DNA from: Butyrivibrio sp. YAB3001
GTDB lineage: Bacteria; Bacillota; Clostridia; Lachnospirales; Lachnospiraceae
DNA: 64,000 nt
Reading direction: 5' to 3'
Assembly: GCF_900112195.1 (NCBI RefSeq)
Contig: NZ_FOKR01000014.1
Location: forward strand, 47,491 to 111,490
Positions 11,101-19,589 of the stretch are shown here, one piece after another. A model generated the notes under the pieces. It was given only the letters and a program-made list of their open reading frames with translations. It searched no databases and was not told the DNA's origin. Position 1 is the first letter of the stretch. Each line of letters begins with the position of its first letter. The position numbers and the translations under genes are program-made.

Positions 11101-13449
11101 ATAATTGGATTTAGTACTGGAAAAGGAGAGTATGGTCAGTACAATCTAACTATTACAGCTAGAAAAACTATTCTTGAAACTATAAAGAAAGGACTTGATT
11201 CAAGACTATATAAACTATTTAGATGGACTCCTGACAAAATTGAGAAAGCAGCCAAATTATGCTTAGAAGAAGCAAGTGGTCTAGATGGAATTAGTCTATT
11301 GTCGGCTATAAATCCTAAGGATAGAAACATCAATGAGTTTATGGCATATGTTTTAACTTCGCTTATAGAGAAGGAAAAAGGAACAAAAAATGCCCTTAAA
11401 ATAGTTGTTCATTTGGATTCATACAAACATTGGTTTAGCGGTGAAATAGATAAGGATGATGACAATTCAATGTCTAGACCAGATTTCCTTGTCCTTGAGG
11501 CAAATACAAATGGTGATGACAAGATCGTATTAAATGCAACGATAGTAGAATGTAAGATAGCAGGATTAGCATCTGCAGATAGTCATAAAATGAAGGCTGT
11601 CGGACAGGTTCGTCATGGCATTAGAAGGTTATCACAGATTTTTGATCCTAATTCTAAGTCGGTAAAGAGAAGGTATTGGTATGCCCAATTATATAGGGCG
11701 TTAGTCTTTGCTCAGGTTACATTCTCAAATGAATCAGCAGACTTTGAGGTTATGTCTGCAAAACTAAGAGCAATACTAGACGGCAATTTTGAAATCAATT
11801 GGAATGGTAGAGTATTAGGTTTTTGGCTTGACTTAAATACTGAAGAGGAAGTTGCGACTGAATTAGAGGACGAGCCAATTACAGTCTTGGATATTCCGCA
11901 GATTCGAGTTCAAAAGTTGTTGCTTGAGAATAATTCATTGACTCAGGCAGATTATGTAGCTATTGATGAAGAATTGTTAAGGGATGAAGAGGAAGAAGAA
12001 GCTGACATTAAAAAGCGCCAGAGACTTGTAAAGAAAGAAATGGAGCAAGTAAGGAGAGAAGATAAGCGTGAACGAAAAGATGATTCTGCAACAGAGAATC
12101 ATTCTAAACTTGAGTCTTCTCAAAATGATGCTCCGATAAGTGTTGGCGAAGAAGCTCCTGAGAGTCAAATTGTTGAGAAAACTCCAGTAAATGTTTCTGA
12201 TACACCGGAGACTACAAGTGGGAATGAATCTGTGACCAATGAAAGCGATAATAATATCGAACAAAAAACATCTGCAACCGAAAAGATAGATGTAGCAGAA
12301 GAGGTAGATGCTAGTAGTAGAGAGGTTGTTTCTCTTGAAAACATTAGGGTTCTTGTTGGTAAAAGCAAAATGGGCGAAAATGTTTTCTGGGAATTTGGAA
12401 ATAAAAGTCTTGCGAATAGACACCTACTTATTACTGGCACTTCTGGTCAAGGAAAAACATATAGCATACAGACTATGCTATATGAATTGAGTAAGAATAA
12501 TGTTTCTTCAGTTGTTTTTGATTATACGGAAGGTTTTAGACTGGATCAGCTGGAGCAGAAGTTTGTTGAGTTGATGGGCGACAAAGTTAAACAGCATATC
12601 ATTTATAGTACTGGAGTTCCTATTAATCCATTCAAGAGACATGAGATTGAAGTTGCGGGGATGAGTATTGTTGAAAAACCGTCGGATGTAGCTAATAGAA
12701 TAGCCAATATATTCACTCATGTTTATAAATTTGGGGAACAGCAATATGCTGCTATATTTGAAGCTGCACGTATGGGAATTGAGGAATATAAAGAGGATAT
12801 GAACATGCTTCATTTCCTTGAAAAACTTGAGGAGGTAAAGAGTACTAACCAAACTGCCAAAACTGTTATTTCTAAGATGACTCCATTTTTCCATAGTATA
12901 GAATTTGACCAAAAATCGGATTTTGATTGGGGCAAAGTTCTGTATTCGGAAGAACCTCAGTTGAATATTTTTCAGCTAACACTGATCGATAGAGAGATGC
13001 AAGTAGCAATAACTGAACTTATGCTATGGGATGCATGGTACTTTTCGAAAAAATATGGTAGTAAAGAAAAACCCTTTGTCGTTGTACTTGATGAGGCGCA
13101 GAATTTGTCGCATAAATCAAATTCGCCGAGTGCAGTTATCCTTACTGAGGGAAGAAAATTTGGATGGTCAGCTTGGTTTGCAACACAATCAACGAAGATT
13201 TTGGCGGATGATGAAGTTACAAGGCTATTACAAGCTGCATTTAAGTTGTATTTTAAGCCTACAGATGATGAAGTTACAAGAATGGCAAAGCAGCTTGATC
13301 CATCAGACGGAAATGCTTGGTTAAGTTCGCTCAAAGGCCTAAAAAAGGGTCAATGTATTGCAGTTGGTGAACGTATAAAGGCAAATGGTGATTTTGGACA
13401 AGTTAAGCCCACAATCACAAATGTTATCTCATTTGAGGAAAGGAATTAA
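8119..13449 (+). CDS. dptH: DNA phosphorothioation-dependent restriction protein DptH (nuclease-like plus HerA/FtsK-like ATPase)
   Basis: The protein has 1776 residues, the size expected of DptH. The first 1100 residues hold no motif I recognise. A PD-(D/E)xK-like nuclease signature follows: D1122 in SRPDFLVLE, E1144-C-K1146 in TIVECKIA, and a nearby Gln in AVGQVRHG. An acidic then Lys/Glu-rich low-complexity linker covers about residues 1280-1410. The C-terminal domain is a HerA/FtsK-type motor with Walker A GTSGQGKT (1440-1447) and Walker B VVLDEAQ (D1658, E1659), ending in a FATQS segment. The gene starts one base after the dptG stop behind GGAGGA. DptH is believed to be the DNA-cutting and translocating core of the complex. 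The nuclease call is from motif spacing only. Confidence 0.82.
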   Translation: MKYVVNSLVQLIENQAPTKGTETIIRVDGFESLEIYENFARRIVEAYKDSGLKVDVKLTKTKMDSLEKNCDNTTIRNSLIQNKWVIQSESVTYYRNLHESDLLILLGTETEEDKGGLDNCFTITPDILIANLNKNYNEIFELEDCGFSESECDTVDALFKNLFEYVPVDICKLSSIADRWKGKFDTLQDFIELFYSELSEWGLPGRKHNYPTVRNINSSRNVLKLEHDFISGGMFTNVNKTQYEKYLKQIEKYGEDENREFSDDWEGWSQQAIKSYDELSEILRGFIIGSDFERNVERFLHTDFAIIEAIFGVPIEKVKKQRDTVIKMSGEPLEIFTRALLISLTNMLNDEICADRIVFNIKKAEIVSWAANSDEDDVDIQLLNAWKSICRHTNGAIELLDSYGWSVGEDGIQLSTKPENIFDPSCAKLNIDTSGVISAASTNKTLNKVIFDVCCYSEDDSHPVQKQTFQWNFEASCSWNHYFGDLCEQDFAKADGFSYIPLTTINKLNPLLFTKSSEEFFDAYEERELDFSFNICDFVDKKIPQSHLEYSAQFDKVGRAFAKFAFDIAKNGYYTELGKYDSSLKELISSYGNLGEFISKKLLPENMKWILDAYIHSFNIETSCDVLECEKDIAACIVPPWHPAALEKLNDQKIFFLDGCYEWWQNQLQNEGALLKEVNSTVDDLLEMSTIQSSLDLFPSYDSSYFGARNSYDAFSLYGRRDIENTNRLKDMIRKDAIFDDDFDSSEIKHFNDNAKMIYGVLHDYMKAFPNAYSNLSIVFLDPSELQPIIAAIYRFVDVEKNKHGDVRINIELNILVKPENKGGRNYLAYWMDEAFSQDSNVNIHTYLNEYETKNDLERLLDSNNDIIFAMDILRVDALKFLKDNEIVAIKTNECRFPIVYKPSPMSETSVKRKIELSQPQFRAAFEHTQVVRYRNNMENAPVDKYIAYKEVRIDDDAQEIVFFLHTLAYWVVCIDSGMDGALLRSNDYKNSYQIIGFSTGKGEYGQYNLTITARKTILETIKKGLDSRLYKLFRWTPDKIEKAAKLCLEEASGLDGISLLSAINPKDRNINEFMAYVLTSLIEKEKGTKNALKIVVHLDSYKHWFSGEIDKDDDNSMSRPDFLVLEANTNGDDKIVLNATIVECKIAGLASADSHKMKAVGQVRHGIRRLSQIFDPNSKSVKRRYWYAQLYRALVFAQVTFSNESADFEVMSAKLRAILDGNFEINWNGRVLGFWLDLNTEEEVATELEDEPITVLDIPQIRVQKLLLENNSLTQADYVAIDEELLRDEEEEEADIKKRQRLVKKEMEQVRREDKRERKDDSATENHSKLESSQNDAPISVGEEAPESQIVEKTPVNVSDTPETTSGNESVTNESDNNIEQKTSATEKIDVAEEVDASSREVVSLENIRVLVGKSKMGENVFWEFGNKSLANRHLLITGTSGQGKTYSIQTMLYELSKNNVSSVVFDYTEGFRLDQLEQKFVELMGDKVKQHIIYSTGVPINPFKRHEIEVAGMSIVEKPSDVANRIANIFTHVYKFGEQQYAAIFEAARMGIEEYKEDMNMLHFLEKLEEVKSTNQTAKTVISKMTPFFHSIEFDQKSDFDWGKVLYSEEPQLNIFQLTLIDREMQVAITELMLWDAWYFSKKYGSKEKPFVVVLDEAQNLSHKSNSPSAVILTEGRKFGWSAWFATQSTKILADDEVTRLLQAAFKLYFKPTDDEVTRMAKQLDPSDGNAWLSSLKGLKKGQCIAVGERIKANGDFGQVKPTITNVISFEERN

Positions 13450-13451
13450 GA

Positions 13452-14273
13452 ATGGCTTCTAATGGAAATGTAAATTTTCATGAGACTTTTAAACCAGATG
13501 CTAGCTATATAGCTAGCATACTGGAGATTGCTGATGATGCGACATATTCAGGTGTACAGGAGATTTCGTCTGATACAGGCATCCCGCAAGGGGATCATAG
13601 TGGTAAAGTGGACTCGCATCTTTTATATTCTAAATATATGGGACTGATAAATGTTGTGAAAAAGCCTGGAAGTATTTATATTTCAAGGACAAATCTGGGC
13701 GAGGTAATTTATAACGAGGATCCTGGACTTCAGGAAAATCTTTCTCTTTTGATTTGTCATGGAATGTTGTCTAGGCCTATTGATGGAGCGCCCTTATGGA
13801 AGTCGTTTTTTGCAGATGTTTTGCCTAGGTACAATGAAACGATTTCCAAAGACTATCTTTTAGGTGAGTTAAATCAAATATATGATGGAAAAGTATCCAC
13901 TAAAAATCTGTCTCCATTACTAAATGCGTATGACGATATGTTTTCATCGTTAGATTTGGTGGAGGTTTCAGGAGATAATGTAATTGTTAAGAAGGCAAAA
14001 ATGTCTAAGGAATTTATTTTTGCCTATGCATACATATTTTATTCGCTTTGGAATGAAAAGTATCCAGATCAAGCTGAAATAACATCTATACAGATGGATG
14101 ATTTGCATTTTGGACACATATTTGGTTGGGGCAAAAAAGATGAATATGAAATGCTAGAAAGGATGACCGAAAAGAGTATCATAAGACTAAATAGGCAACT
14201 ATCTCCATATACTATTTATAAGTTGGTTACGCTAGACGATTTGAGAGATTTACTATTTAGTGAGTTATTCTAG
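13452..14273 (+). CDS. DUF4007 family protein
   Basis: The 273-residue protein begins with the NFHETFKP signature typical of DUF4007, followed by helical winged-helix-like segments. It starts 2 bases after dptH and ends 11 bases before the second large ATPase. DUF4007 genes are recurrent neighbours of dnd genes and large ATPases, where a DNA-binding or adaptor function has been suggested; no activity is established. The Cys and His content gives no obvious metal site. It is probably the partner of the ATPase directly downstream. Confidence 0.75.
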   Translation: MASNGNVNFHETFKPDASYIASILEIADDATYSGVQEISSDTGIPQGDHSGKVDSHLLYSKYMGLINVVKKPGSIYISRTNLGEVIYNEDPGLQENLSLLICHGMLSRPIDGAPLWKSFFADVLPRYNETISKDYLLGELNQIYDGKVSTKNLSPLLNAYDDMFSSLDLVEVSGDNVIVKKAKMSKEFIFAYAYIFYSLWNEKYPDQAEITSIQMDDLHFGHIFGWGKKDEYEMLERMTEKSIIRLNRQLSPYTIYKLVTLDDLRDLLFSELF

Positions 14274-14284
14274 GAGATGTAGCA

Positions 14285-17200
14285 ATGAAGTTAAATGATG
14301 TATTGGAGTTTAGAAAAGATTTGTTTTTTGAAGGCGCTGTTCAGGCGGATTGGTTTTATATGCCTGAAAAGTCTTCAAAAGTAGCAGAAAACTTTGTATT
14401 CCATGGCAGCGAATACTATGGGGTAGATAACGCTGGACTGGGTAGCAGAGCGAGAATTGATACTATCAGTTTAGTTGAGAAGCTGCTAAATAAGCTGTCG
14501 GATGAAAATGAAAATGGGCTTTCTCTGGCTATTGCGGATTATGGAACAGGAAAGTCGCATTTGGCAGTGACGTTAGCACATATTTTATCAGGTGCAGATT
14601 ATCAGCCGGAAACATATAATGCTGTATTGAGCAATATATCTGCTATTGATAAAAATGCTGGAAAGCGCATTGAAAACTTGAGCAAAGGTAAAAACTTTGT
14701 GATGGTAATAAACGGAATGAGAGATTTTAATCTTCATTCTGAGATTTTGAAAGCAGCACAGAAGAGTCTAAAGCTTTATGGACTATCAGATGAGAAGCTT
14801 AAGAAGCTCAATAGGGCTCTTGAGACGGCTGAGACATTTTTTGATATTAACAAAAACGTTCAGATTAAGGAATTTGAAAAGGCAGCTAAAAAGCATGGCT
14901 GGAGCGAGAATGGAGAGGAATTATTAGAAAAAATTAGTTCCCAGCTTATGGTCGATGATGAGTGCTTTGACATCGTTAATGATGTTTACAGTAAAATGAC
15001 CGGTCAGGAAATACGATGGGATGAAGGCATTTCTGCTGGAGCAATATTAGAGTTGCTAGTATCTGAATATTGCGGAATGAATGGTGATTTTGACCATGTT
15101 ATCATTCTTTTTGACGAATTTGGAAGATTTTTGGAGTATGCATCTGGAGTTAATCCTGCAAAAAGCGGTGACTCTGCGCTACAGCAGATTTTTGAGATGA
15201 CGCAAAATGCAGACGGGGCTTTGCATATCATAAACTTTATTCAAAATGATATAAAGCAGTATCTTCAAAGAATAGATCAGACTACAAATGTGGGAAGATA
15301 TATTGGAAGATATGATGCTAGTGATAAGTATTATATATCGTCTAACCTAGAAACAGTATTTGCAAATCTTATTCGTAGAAAAGATGCGGATGCATTTGCA
15401 CAGTGTGTAGTGAAATGGCAAGACGAAAATGAGAGCACGTGGAAAGAGACTTTTGAGTTATTAAATAAGTGGGTCAATACAAAGGGGATGTGGCACGACT
15501 ATGCACTTTTTAGGAAGGTTATAGTCGAGGGAATATATCCTATGCATCCTATAGCGACTTTTATGCTTACTCAGTTATCTGATTATCTTCAGAATAGATC
15601 GTCACTCATGCTTATTAGCAGGTATATTACTGATTATTCAGAAGCTACTATGGATAAAGAACCAGTAGTAATCATGCCTGAAACATTGATGTTAGGGGAT
15701 CTTTATGTAGAAATGCTCGCAGCAGAGCAAGATGGTAAACAGCAATCTCAGCAGTGTATCCGATATGACAACGTTCTTAGAAAATATGGGGATAAACTAT
15801 CGGAAAAGTCTATGATGGTTCTGAGATCTAATTTGATTGTCAGAATCCTTAGATTTAGGACCACGAGTTATGACGATGCTAAATTAGCTATTTCTATCTG
15901 CTCAGGATTGAGCATGGATGAGATAACACAAGAATTAAAGTGGCTCGAAGACGAGTATGCTGTATTGGGCTTTGATGACCGAAATAACTGTTTTGATTTC
16001 ATGGAAGAATCAAACGGTGCATATGAGTTCAAGGTATTGAAAAAAAGACTCATGGCCAAGAAGGAAGTTGATAGTAGCCTGATAATTAGTGAAAAGATTC
16101 AAGATCTTGCTGGAATAAGAGAGCTACAGACTACCAATTATGCAACAAAACATAAAATAACAACTTGCGAGTGGCTATATCAGCAAGAAATGTATCCTAT
16201 AGAGAATTTTACCGTTAGTAGGGTTAAGGCATATATTGATGCATGGAAAAAAGCCAAGAATACAATAACTCCTAAGGGTAAGTTAGTTTGGCTTTATTTA
16301 AATAAAGAAACAGATCCAGATATTGTTGAAAAGTCAAAAGAATTGGTAAAACAATGTGAAGATATGCCAATTATCTTTATGCTGCTGAATGACGCAGAAA
16401 ATAGGCTACTCAATACGCTTCTTGAATATTCTGTACTAGATGAAATTGATTTAGATACTAGAAAAAAATATGAACGCCATTTCAATGACGATTACAGTCA
16501 GGCAGAAAGTAATTTGAAAGATGAGTTTGAGGAGTTAAAGAAGAAAAGAAATGAATTGACTAATGAAGGTGTTCAGGTTATTTCTTCTAGAGTGCCAATA
16601 TATCTGACAGATGTTTTTGAAAAAATCTATCCGGATAATATTCCATTCCAATTTGATGGCTTTGTAACTAAGAATAACAACATTGCTCCTAAATCAAGCG
16701 GTATTTATTGTTCAATTGTAAAAATGCTGTTGTCTGACTCTGTAAATGAGAATTCTATACATGCATTTAACAGTGAAGTAAGGAACAGATTTGAAGCTGT
16801 GCTGATGACGACAAGCAATACTTCCTGGAAATGTGTTGATACATCATATAGAGTTGTGCCACCAGAGACAAAGAGTGCTCGGAAAGTATTTGATTATATT
16901 GTTGATAGGGTTAAAGATGATCGAGAGTTCTCTTGTGAAGAATTATTCGATTTATTTACTGCACCTCCATATGGAATTAGTGAAGAAGTCATTTTTATGA
17001 TGCTTGCTGTAGTGTGCGCATATTATAGTTACTGCATCAGGTTCAAGGTTGGAGGAACTGTAAAGACAATCAATAATTGGAAAGCCGATGCAATCGGTGA
17101 GGAGAAGAAGAACAAGATTGATTGGGCGTATATATATAAGTCTTCACTAATATACGTTGATGGCGATGCAGTAAGTGGCAAGTTCTCAAGGTTTTTTGAT

Positions 17201-18538
17201 AAGGTAACAGCCAATAAGGATATTTTCAAGGTGGCTGATTTGGAACGAGAATTGAAAGAACTTGAAATGTCAGATGAAGTTCCGGAGGAACTTCAAACAG
17301 CAAGAGATCTCGCGGTTAAAACAATTACTTCTGGAAAAAAAGCCAGAGCTGAGTGGGATAGAAGAATTGAAGAACTTGATGACAAAAAAGAAAAAGGACT
17401 GGAGGACTTTCACAAAAGAGCAGAGATATATAATTTTGTTGATGCGTTAGTTGATATCAAAGAGTTTCCGCTACATGAGATATTTGATGAGAATGGATAT
17501 CAGATTTCCGAAGAAGCTAGGAACAGTTTAGGATCAATCCGTATGGAATTGTCTGATCTTCTTAGTCGTACAGGAAATGTATATGTAGAAAACATGGCTT
17601 GTACAGAAATTGAGCGTTTAAATACATTTAAAAATCATAATATGAAGCTGATTTCTAAGCTTAAAGAAATAGGCCAGCTAGAATTGGCTAAAAAAATAGA
17701 AAAAAAGAAGGATGAAGAGCTTAATAATCAGGAGGAAATCAAGTCTAGACAAGCGCTAAAAACGGATTTAGAAAAGTATTTGAGTGATTCTGAGATAACT
17801 AGGTACATTACATATGTTCAAATACAAGGATTCATCAAAGATGCTGAAAAACTCACAAAGCGTTACGCTAAATATGGTAATTCTCTTGGAAATGCTGGAA
17901 AGCAGCTTTATGAAGAATTGGAGTTGAGGCTGAAGAAGCTTAATGAAGCAGAACAGGCCATTAGGGATGATATGTTATCCATATGGGACGATTTGGATTC
18001 AGTTTGTGATGAAGCGGGTATAAAAGGATTATTATCAAGAATTCAGCTAGTCAAACAAAAAGGAATATCAAAAACAGATTATAATTCTTTCACAGAAATG
18101 GAGGATACTTTAAAGGCGGTTCTCGAAGATATCGAAATAATACGTGAAGCAGAAGCTAATAGAGATAATTTCACTAAGACAGTTGAAGATATTCGCAATA
18201 AGTATTCAGAACAGGAAGCGGAGTTTGATGCTCTTTCCATGATTGATGCAGCCATAGATGAAGCTGAGAAGAGCATGGATAAGAAAGAAGATGAGTGGGC
18301 TAAAAAGTATCTTTCACTTGGAGATAAGTCGCGAGAATCTGTATATAAATGGAAAGATGCGACTAAGTTCTTACCAGATTACTTATCTAAGAAAACCAAG
18401 ACAAAATATAAAAAATTAGCCGAAGAGGCCGAGGCTATCATTAGCGAAGGAAGAATTGACGATGTGCTTATTCAGTTCGAAAAACTGAGTGATAAAGAGA
18501 AAAAAGAGTGCTTGAGTAAATTGGAGGCTTTGCTTTAA
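14285..18538 (+). CDS. Second large BrxC/PglY-like ATPase with C-terminal coiled coil
   Basis: The protein has 1417 residues. Walker A is ADYGTGKSH (A84-H92) and Walker B is LFDEFGRF (D277, E278). A GIYPMHPIATF segment and an NRSSLMLISRY segment fall at the places where the ATPase at 167 has CYPLNPIT and NERTLF, so the two are distant homologues. The C-terminal third is rich in Glu/Lys heptads and should form long coiled coils. AGGAGATGT precedes ATG 14285. The paralogue arrangement suggests two ATPase modules working around the Dpt core, possibly on different substrates. DUF499/PglY-type annotation is also possible. Confidence 0.78.
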   Translation: MKLNDVLEFRKDLFFEGAVQADWFYMPEKSSKVAENFVFHGSEYYGVDNAGLGSRARIDTISLVEKLLNKLSDENENGLSLAIADYGTGKSHLAVTLAHILSGADYQPETYNAVLSNISAIDKNAGKRIENLSKGKNFVMVINGMRDFNLHSEILKAAQKSLKLYGLSDEKLKKLNRALETAETFFDINKNVQIKEFEKAAKKHGWSENGEELLEKISSQLMVDDECFDIVNDVYSKMTGQEIRWDEGISAGAILELLVSEYCGMNGDFDHVIILFDEFGRFLEYASGVNPAKSGDSALQQIFEMTQNADGALHIINFIQNDIKQYLQRIDQTTNVGRYIGRYDASDKYYISSNLETVFANLIRRKDADAFAQCVVKWQDENESTWKETFELLNKWVNTKGMWHDYALFRKVIVEGIYPMHPIATFMLTQLSDYLQNRSSLMLISRYITDYSEATMDKEPVVIMPETLMLGDLYVEMLAAEQDGKQQSQQCIRYDNVLRKYGDKLSEKSMMVLRSNLIVRILRFRTTSYDDAKLAISICSGLSMDEITQELKWLEDEYAVLGFDDRNNCFDFMEESNGAYEFKVLKKRLMAKKEVDSSLIISEKIQDLAGIRELQTTNYATKHKITTCEWLYQQEMYPIENFTVSRVKAYIDAWKKAKNTITPKGKLVWLYLNKETDPDIVEKSKELVKQCEDMPIIFMLLNDAENRLLNTLLEYSVLDEIDLDTRKKYERHFNDDYSQAESNLKDEFEELKKKRNELTNEGVQVISSRVPIYLTDVFEKIYPDNIPFQFDGFVTKNNNIAPKSSGIYCSIVKMLLSDSVNENSIHAFNSEVRNRFEAVLMTTSNTSWKCVDTSYRVVPPETKSARKVFDYIVDRVKDDREFSCEELFDLFTAPPYGISEEVIFMMLAVVCAYYSYCIRFKVGGTVKTINNWKADAIGEEKKNKIDWAYIYKSSLIYVDGDAVSGKFSRFFDKVTANKDIFKVADLERELKELEMSDEVPEELQTARDLAVKTITSGKKARAEWDRRIEELDDKKEKGLEDFHKRAEIYNFVDALVDIKEFPLHEIFDENGYQISEEARNSLGSIRMELSDLLSRTGNVYVENMACTEIERLNTFKNHNMKLISKLKEIGQLELAKKIEKKKDEELNNQEEIKSRQALKTDLEKYLSDSEITRYITYVQIQGFIKDAEKLTKRYAKYGNSLGNAGKQLYEELELRLKKLNEAEQAIRDDMLSIWDDLDSVCDEAGIKGLLSRIQLVKQKGISKTDYNSFTEMEDTLKAVLEDIEIIREAEANRDNFTKTVEDIRNKYSEQEAEFDALSMIDAAIDEAEKSMDKKEDEWAKKYLSLGDKSRESVYKWKDATKFLPDYLSKKTKTKYKKLAEEAEAIISEGRIDDVLIQFEKLSDKEKKECLSKLEALL

Positions 18539-18556
18539 TATAGTGGAGGTTGCATT

Positions 18557-18901
18557 ATGCCACGTGAACGTGTTTGGGATGAAGAGGAAACAATCATTCT
18601 TGTATATGAGTACTTTAATACAAAGGGACAGCCACTGCACTTGATAAAGAATAAATGTCATGAAATAAGTTCCTTTCTTAGGAAGAGAGAAGAATTCTTG
18701 ACGGGGAAAAGTGTTTCTGAGATATTTAGGAATGATGCAGGTATTTATATGCACTGGTGCAGAATACGCTGTGTGGATCCTGATACTAAGTACAACGGGA
18801 TGAAAGGGTCTGATATGCAAATAAAAGTTTTTGATAATTTTATTAAAGACTTTCCAGGCATGAAAGCTAAGGCGGAGAAGATTTATAATAAATACAGATA
18901 G
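18557..18901 (+). CDS. Small protein resembling the N-terminal domain of McrA-like HNH endonucleases
   Basis: This 114-residue protein is the last gene of the defence operon, 18 bases after the ATPase stop with GGAGG at 18544. The order of motifs (RVWDEEETIILVYEYF, an ISSFLR helix, then RNDAGIYMHWCRIRCVDP and a final helical segment) resembles the domain found upstream of HNH nuclease domains in McrA-like type IV restriction enzymes. No HNH motif is present, so it would be a stand-alone DNA-recognition or assembly domain. This is pattern recognition on my part, without a profile search. Confidence 0.5.
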   Translation: MPRERVWDEEETIILVYEYFNTKGQPLHLIKNKCHEISSFLRKREEFLTGKSVSEIFRNDAGIYMHWCRIRCVDPDTKYNGMKGSDMQIKVFDNFIKDFPGMKAKAEKIYNKYR

Positions 18902-18995
18902 CTACAAGAATTGTCTTTATCACTACGATCGTTACGACAATTACGTTCCATTATGGCCACATTACGGAGGCTAACTGCATATCATGATATAATTA

Positions 18996-19037
18996 GGTTA
19001 CGAAACGAAACTAAAAAGTTACGTTTCGTAACCTTTT
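18996..19037 (+). terminator. Rho-independent terminator of the defence operon
   Basis: A perfect 12-base inverted repeat GGTTACGAAACG (18996-19007) and CGTTTCGTAACC (19022-19033) is followed by TTTT. With one mismatch the stem extends to 16 pairs. It stands 95 bases after the last defence gene and 76 bases before the next start. The rest of 18902-19109 shows no gene. Confidence 0.8.
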
Positions 19038-19109
19038 CTATTGCGTAAATTTATGTGCCTGAATATAATCAGCATAATCAGAGTCGACTACTGATAAGGA
19101 GCTAATAAC

Positions 19110-19589
19110 ATGGATGAAAAAGATAAGCAGATTTTGAATTTGATCAAAGGCAATGCTCGTATGAGCTATCAGGAAATTGGAGATAAGCTTGAGATATCAA
19201 GAGTAGCAGCCAAGAAGAGGGTGAAAAAGCTTGAGGATGAGGGAATCATCCGTCAGTACAATACATACATTAAGCGCGATGATGAAATCACGATGCTGAT
19301 TGATATTATCACTACACCTGATGGATTTGACAGAGTACTTGAATATGTGGCAACCAGAACAGTTTATGTCAGGCAGATTTTTACCACAATGAAAGAGTAT
19401 CACATTCATCTTGTTGCTGTATCTGATTCATCCGAACAAATCAATTACATGGCCAAGATAATCAAGAAGGCTTGCATAAATGATATTGAAGAATATCATG
19501 CCCGCACAGTCCGAGAGGTTATCAAGGATGTATACGGAGGAATCGAATATGAACCAGGATCAGAGTCGAACACTAACACAGATAGTTGA
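19110..19589 (+). CDS. Lrp/AsnC-family transcriptional regulator
   Basis: The 159-residue protein has an N-terminal winged helix-turn-helix (KDKQILNLIKGNARMS, EIGDKLEISRVAAKKRVKKL) at about residues 5-50. A C-terminal alpha-beta half corresponds to the ligand-binding RAM domain, though it is more divergent. It should be a cytoplasmic DNA-binding regulator that responds to a small metabolite. An AAGGAGC site precedes ATG 19110. Its 3' end overlaps the start of the next gene by 41 bases, implying translational coupling. The target is unknown; autoregulation is usual for the family. Confidence 0.85.
   Translation: MDEKDKQILNLIKGNARMSYQEIGDKLEISRVAAKKRVKKLEDEGIIRQYNTYIKRDDEITMLIDIITTPDGFDRVLEYVATRTVYVRQIFTTMKEYHIHLVAVSDSSEQINYMAKIIKKACINDIEEYHARTVREVIKDVYGGIEYEPGSESNTNTDS

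Noticed and set aside
11977..12423. A 148-codon open frame on the minus strand within dptH
   Set aside because: It lies opposite the Glu/Lys-rich linker of DptH, where low-complexity codons leave the other strand open by chance. It has no ribosome binding site and an unlikely composition.
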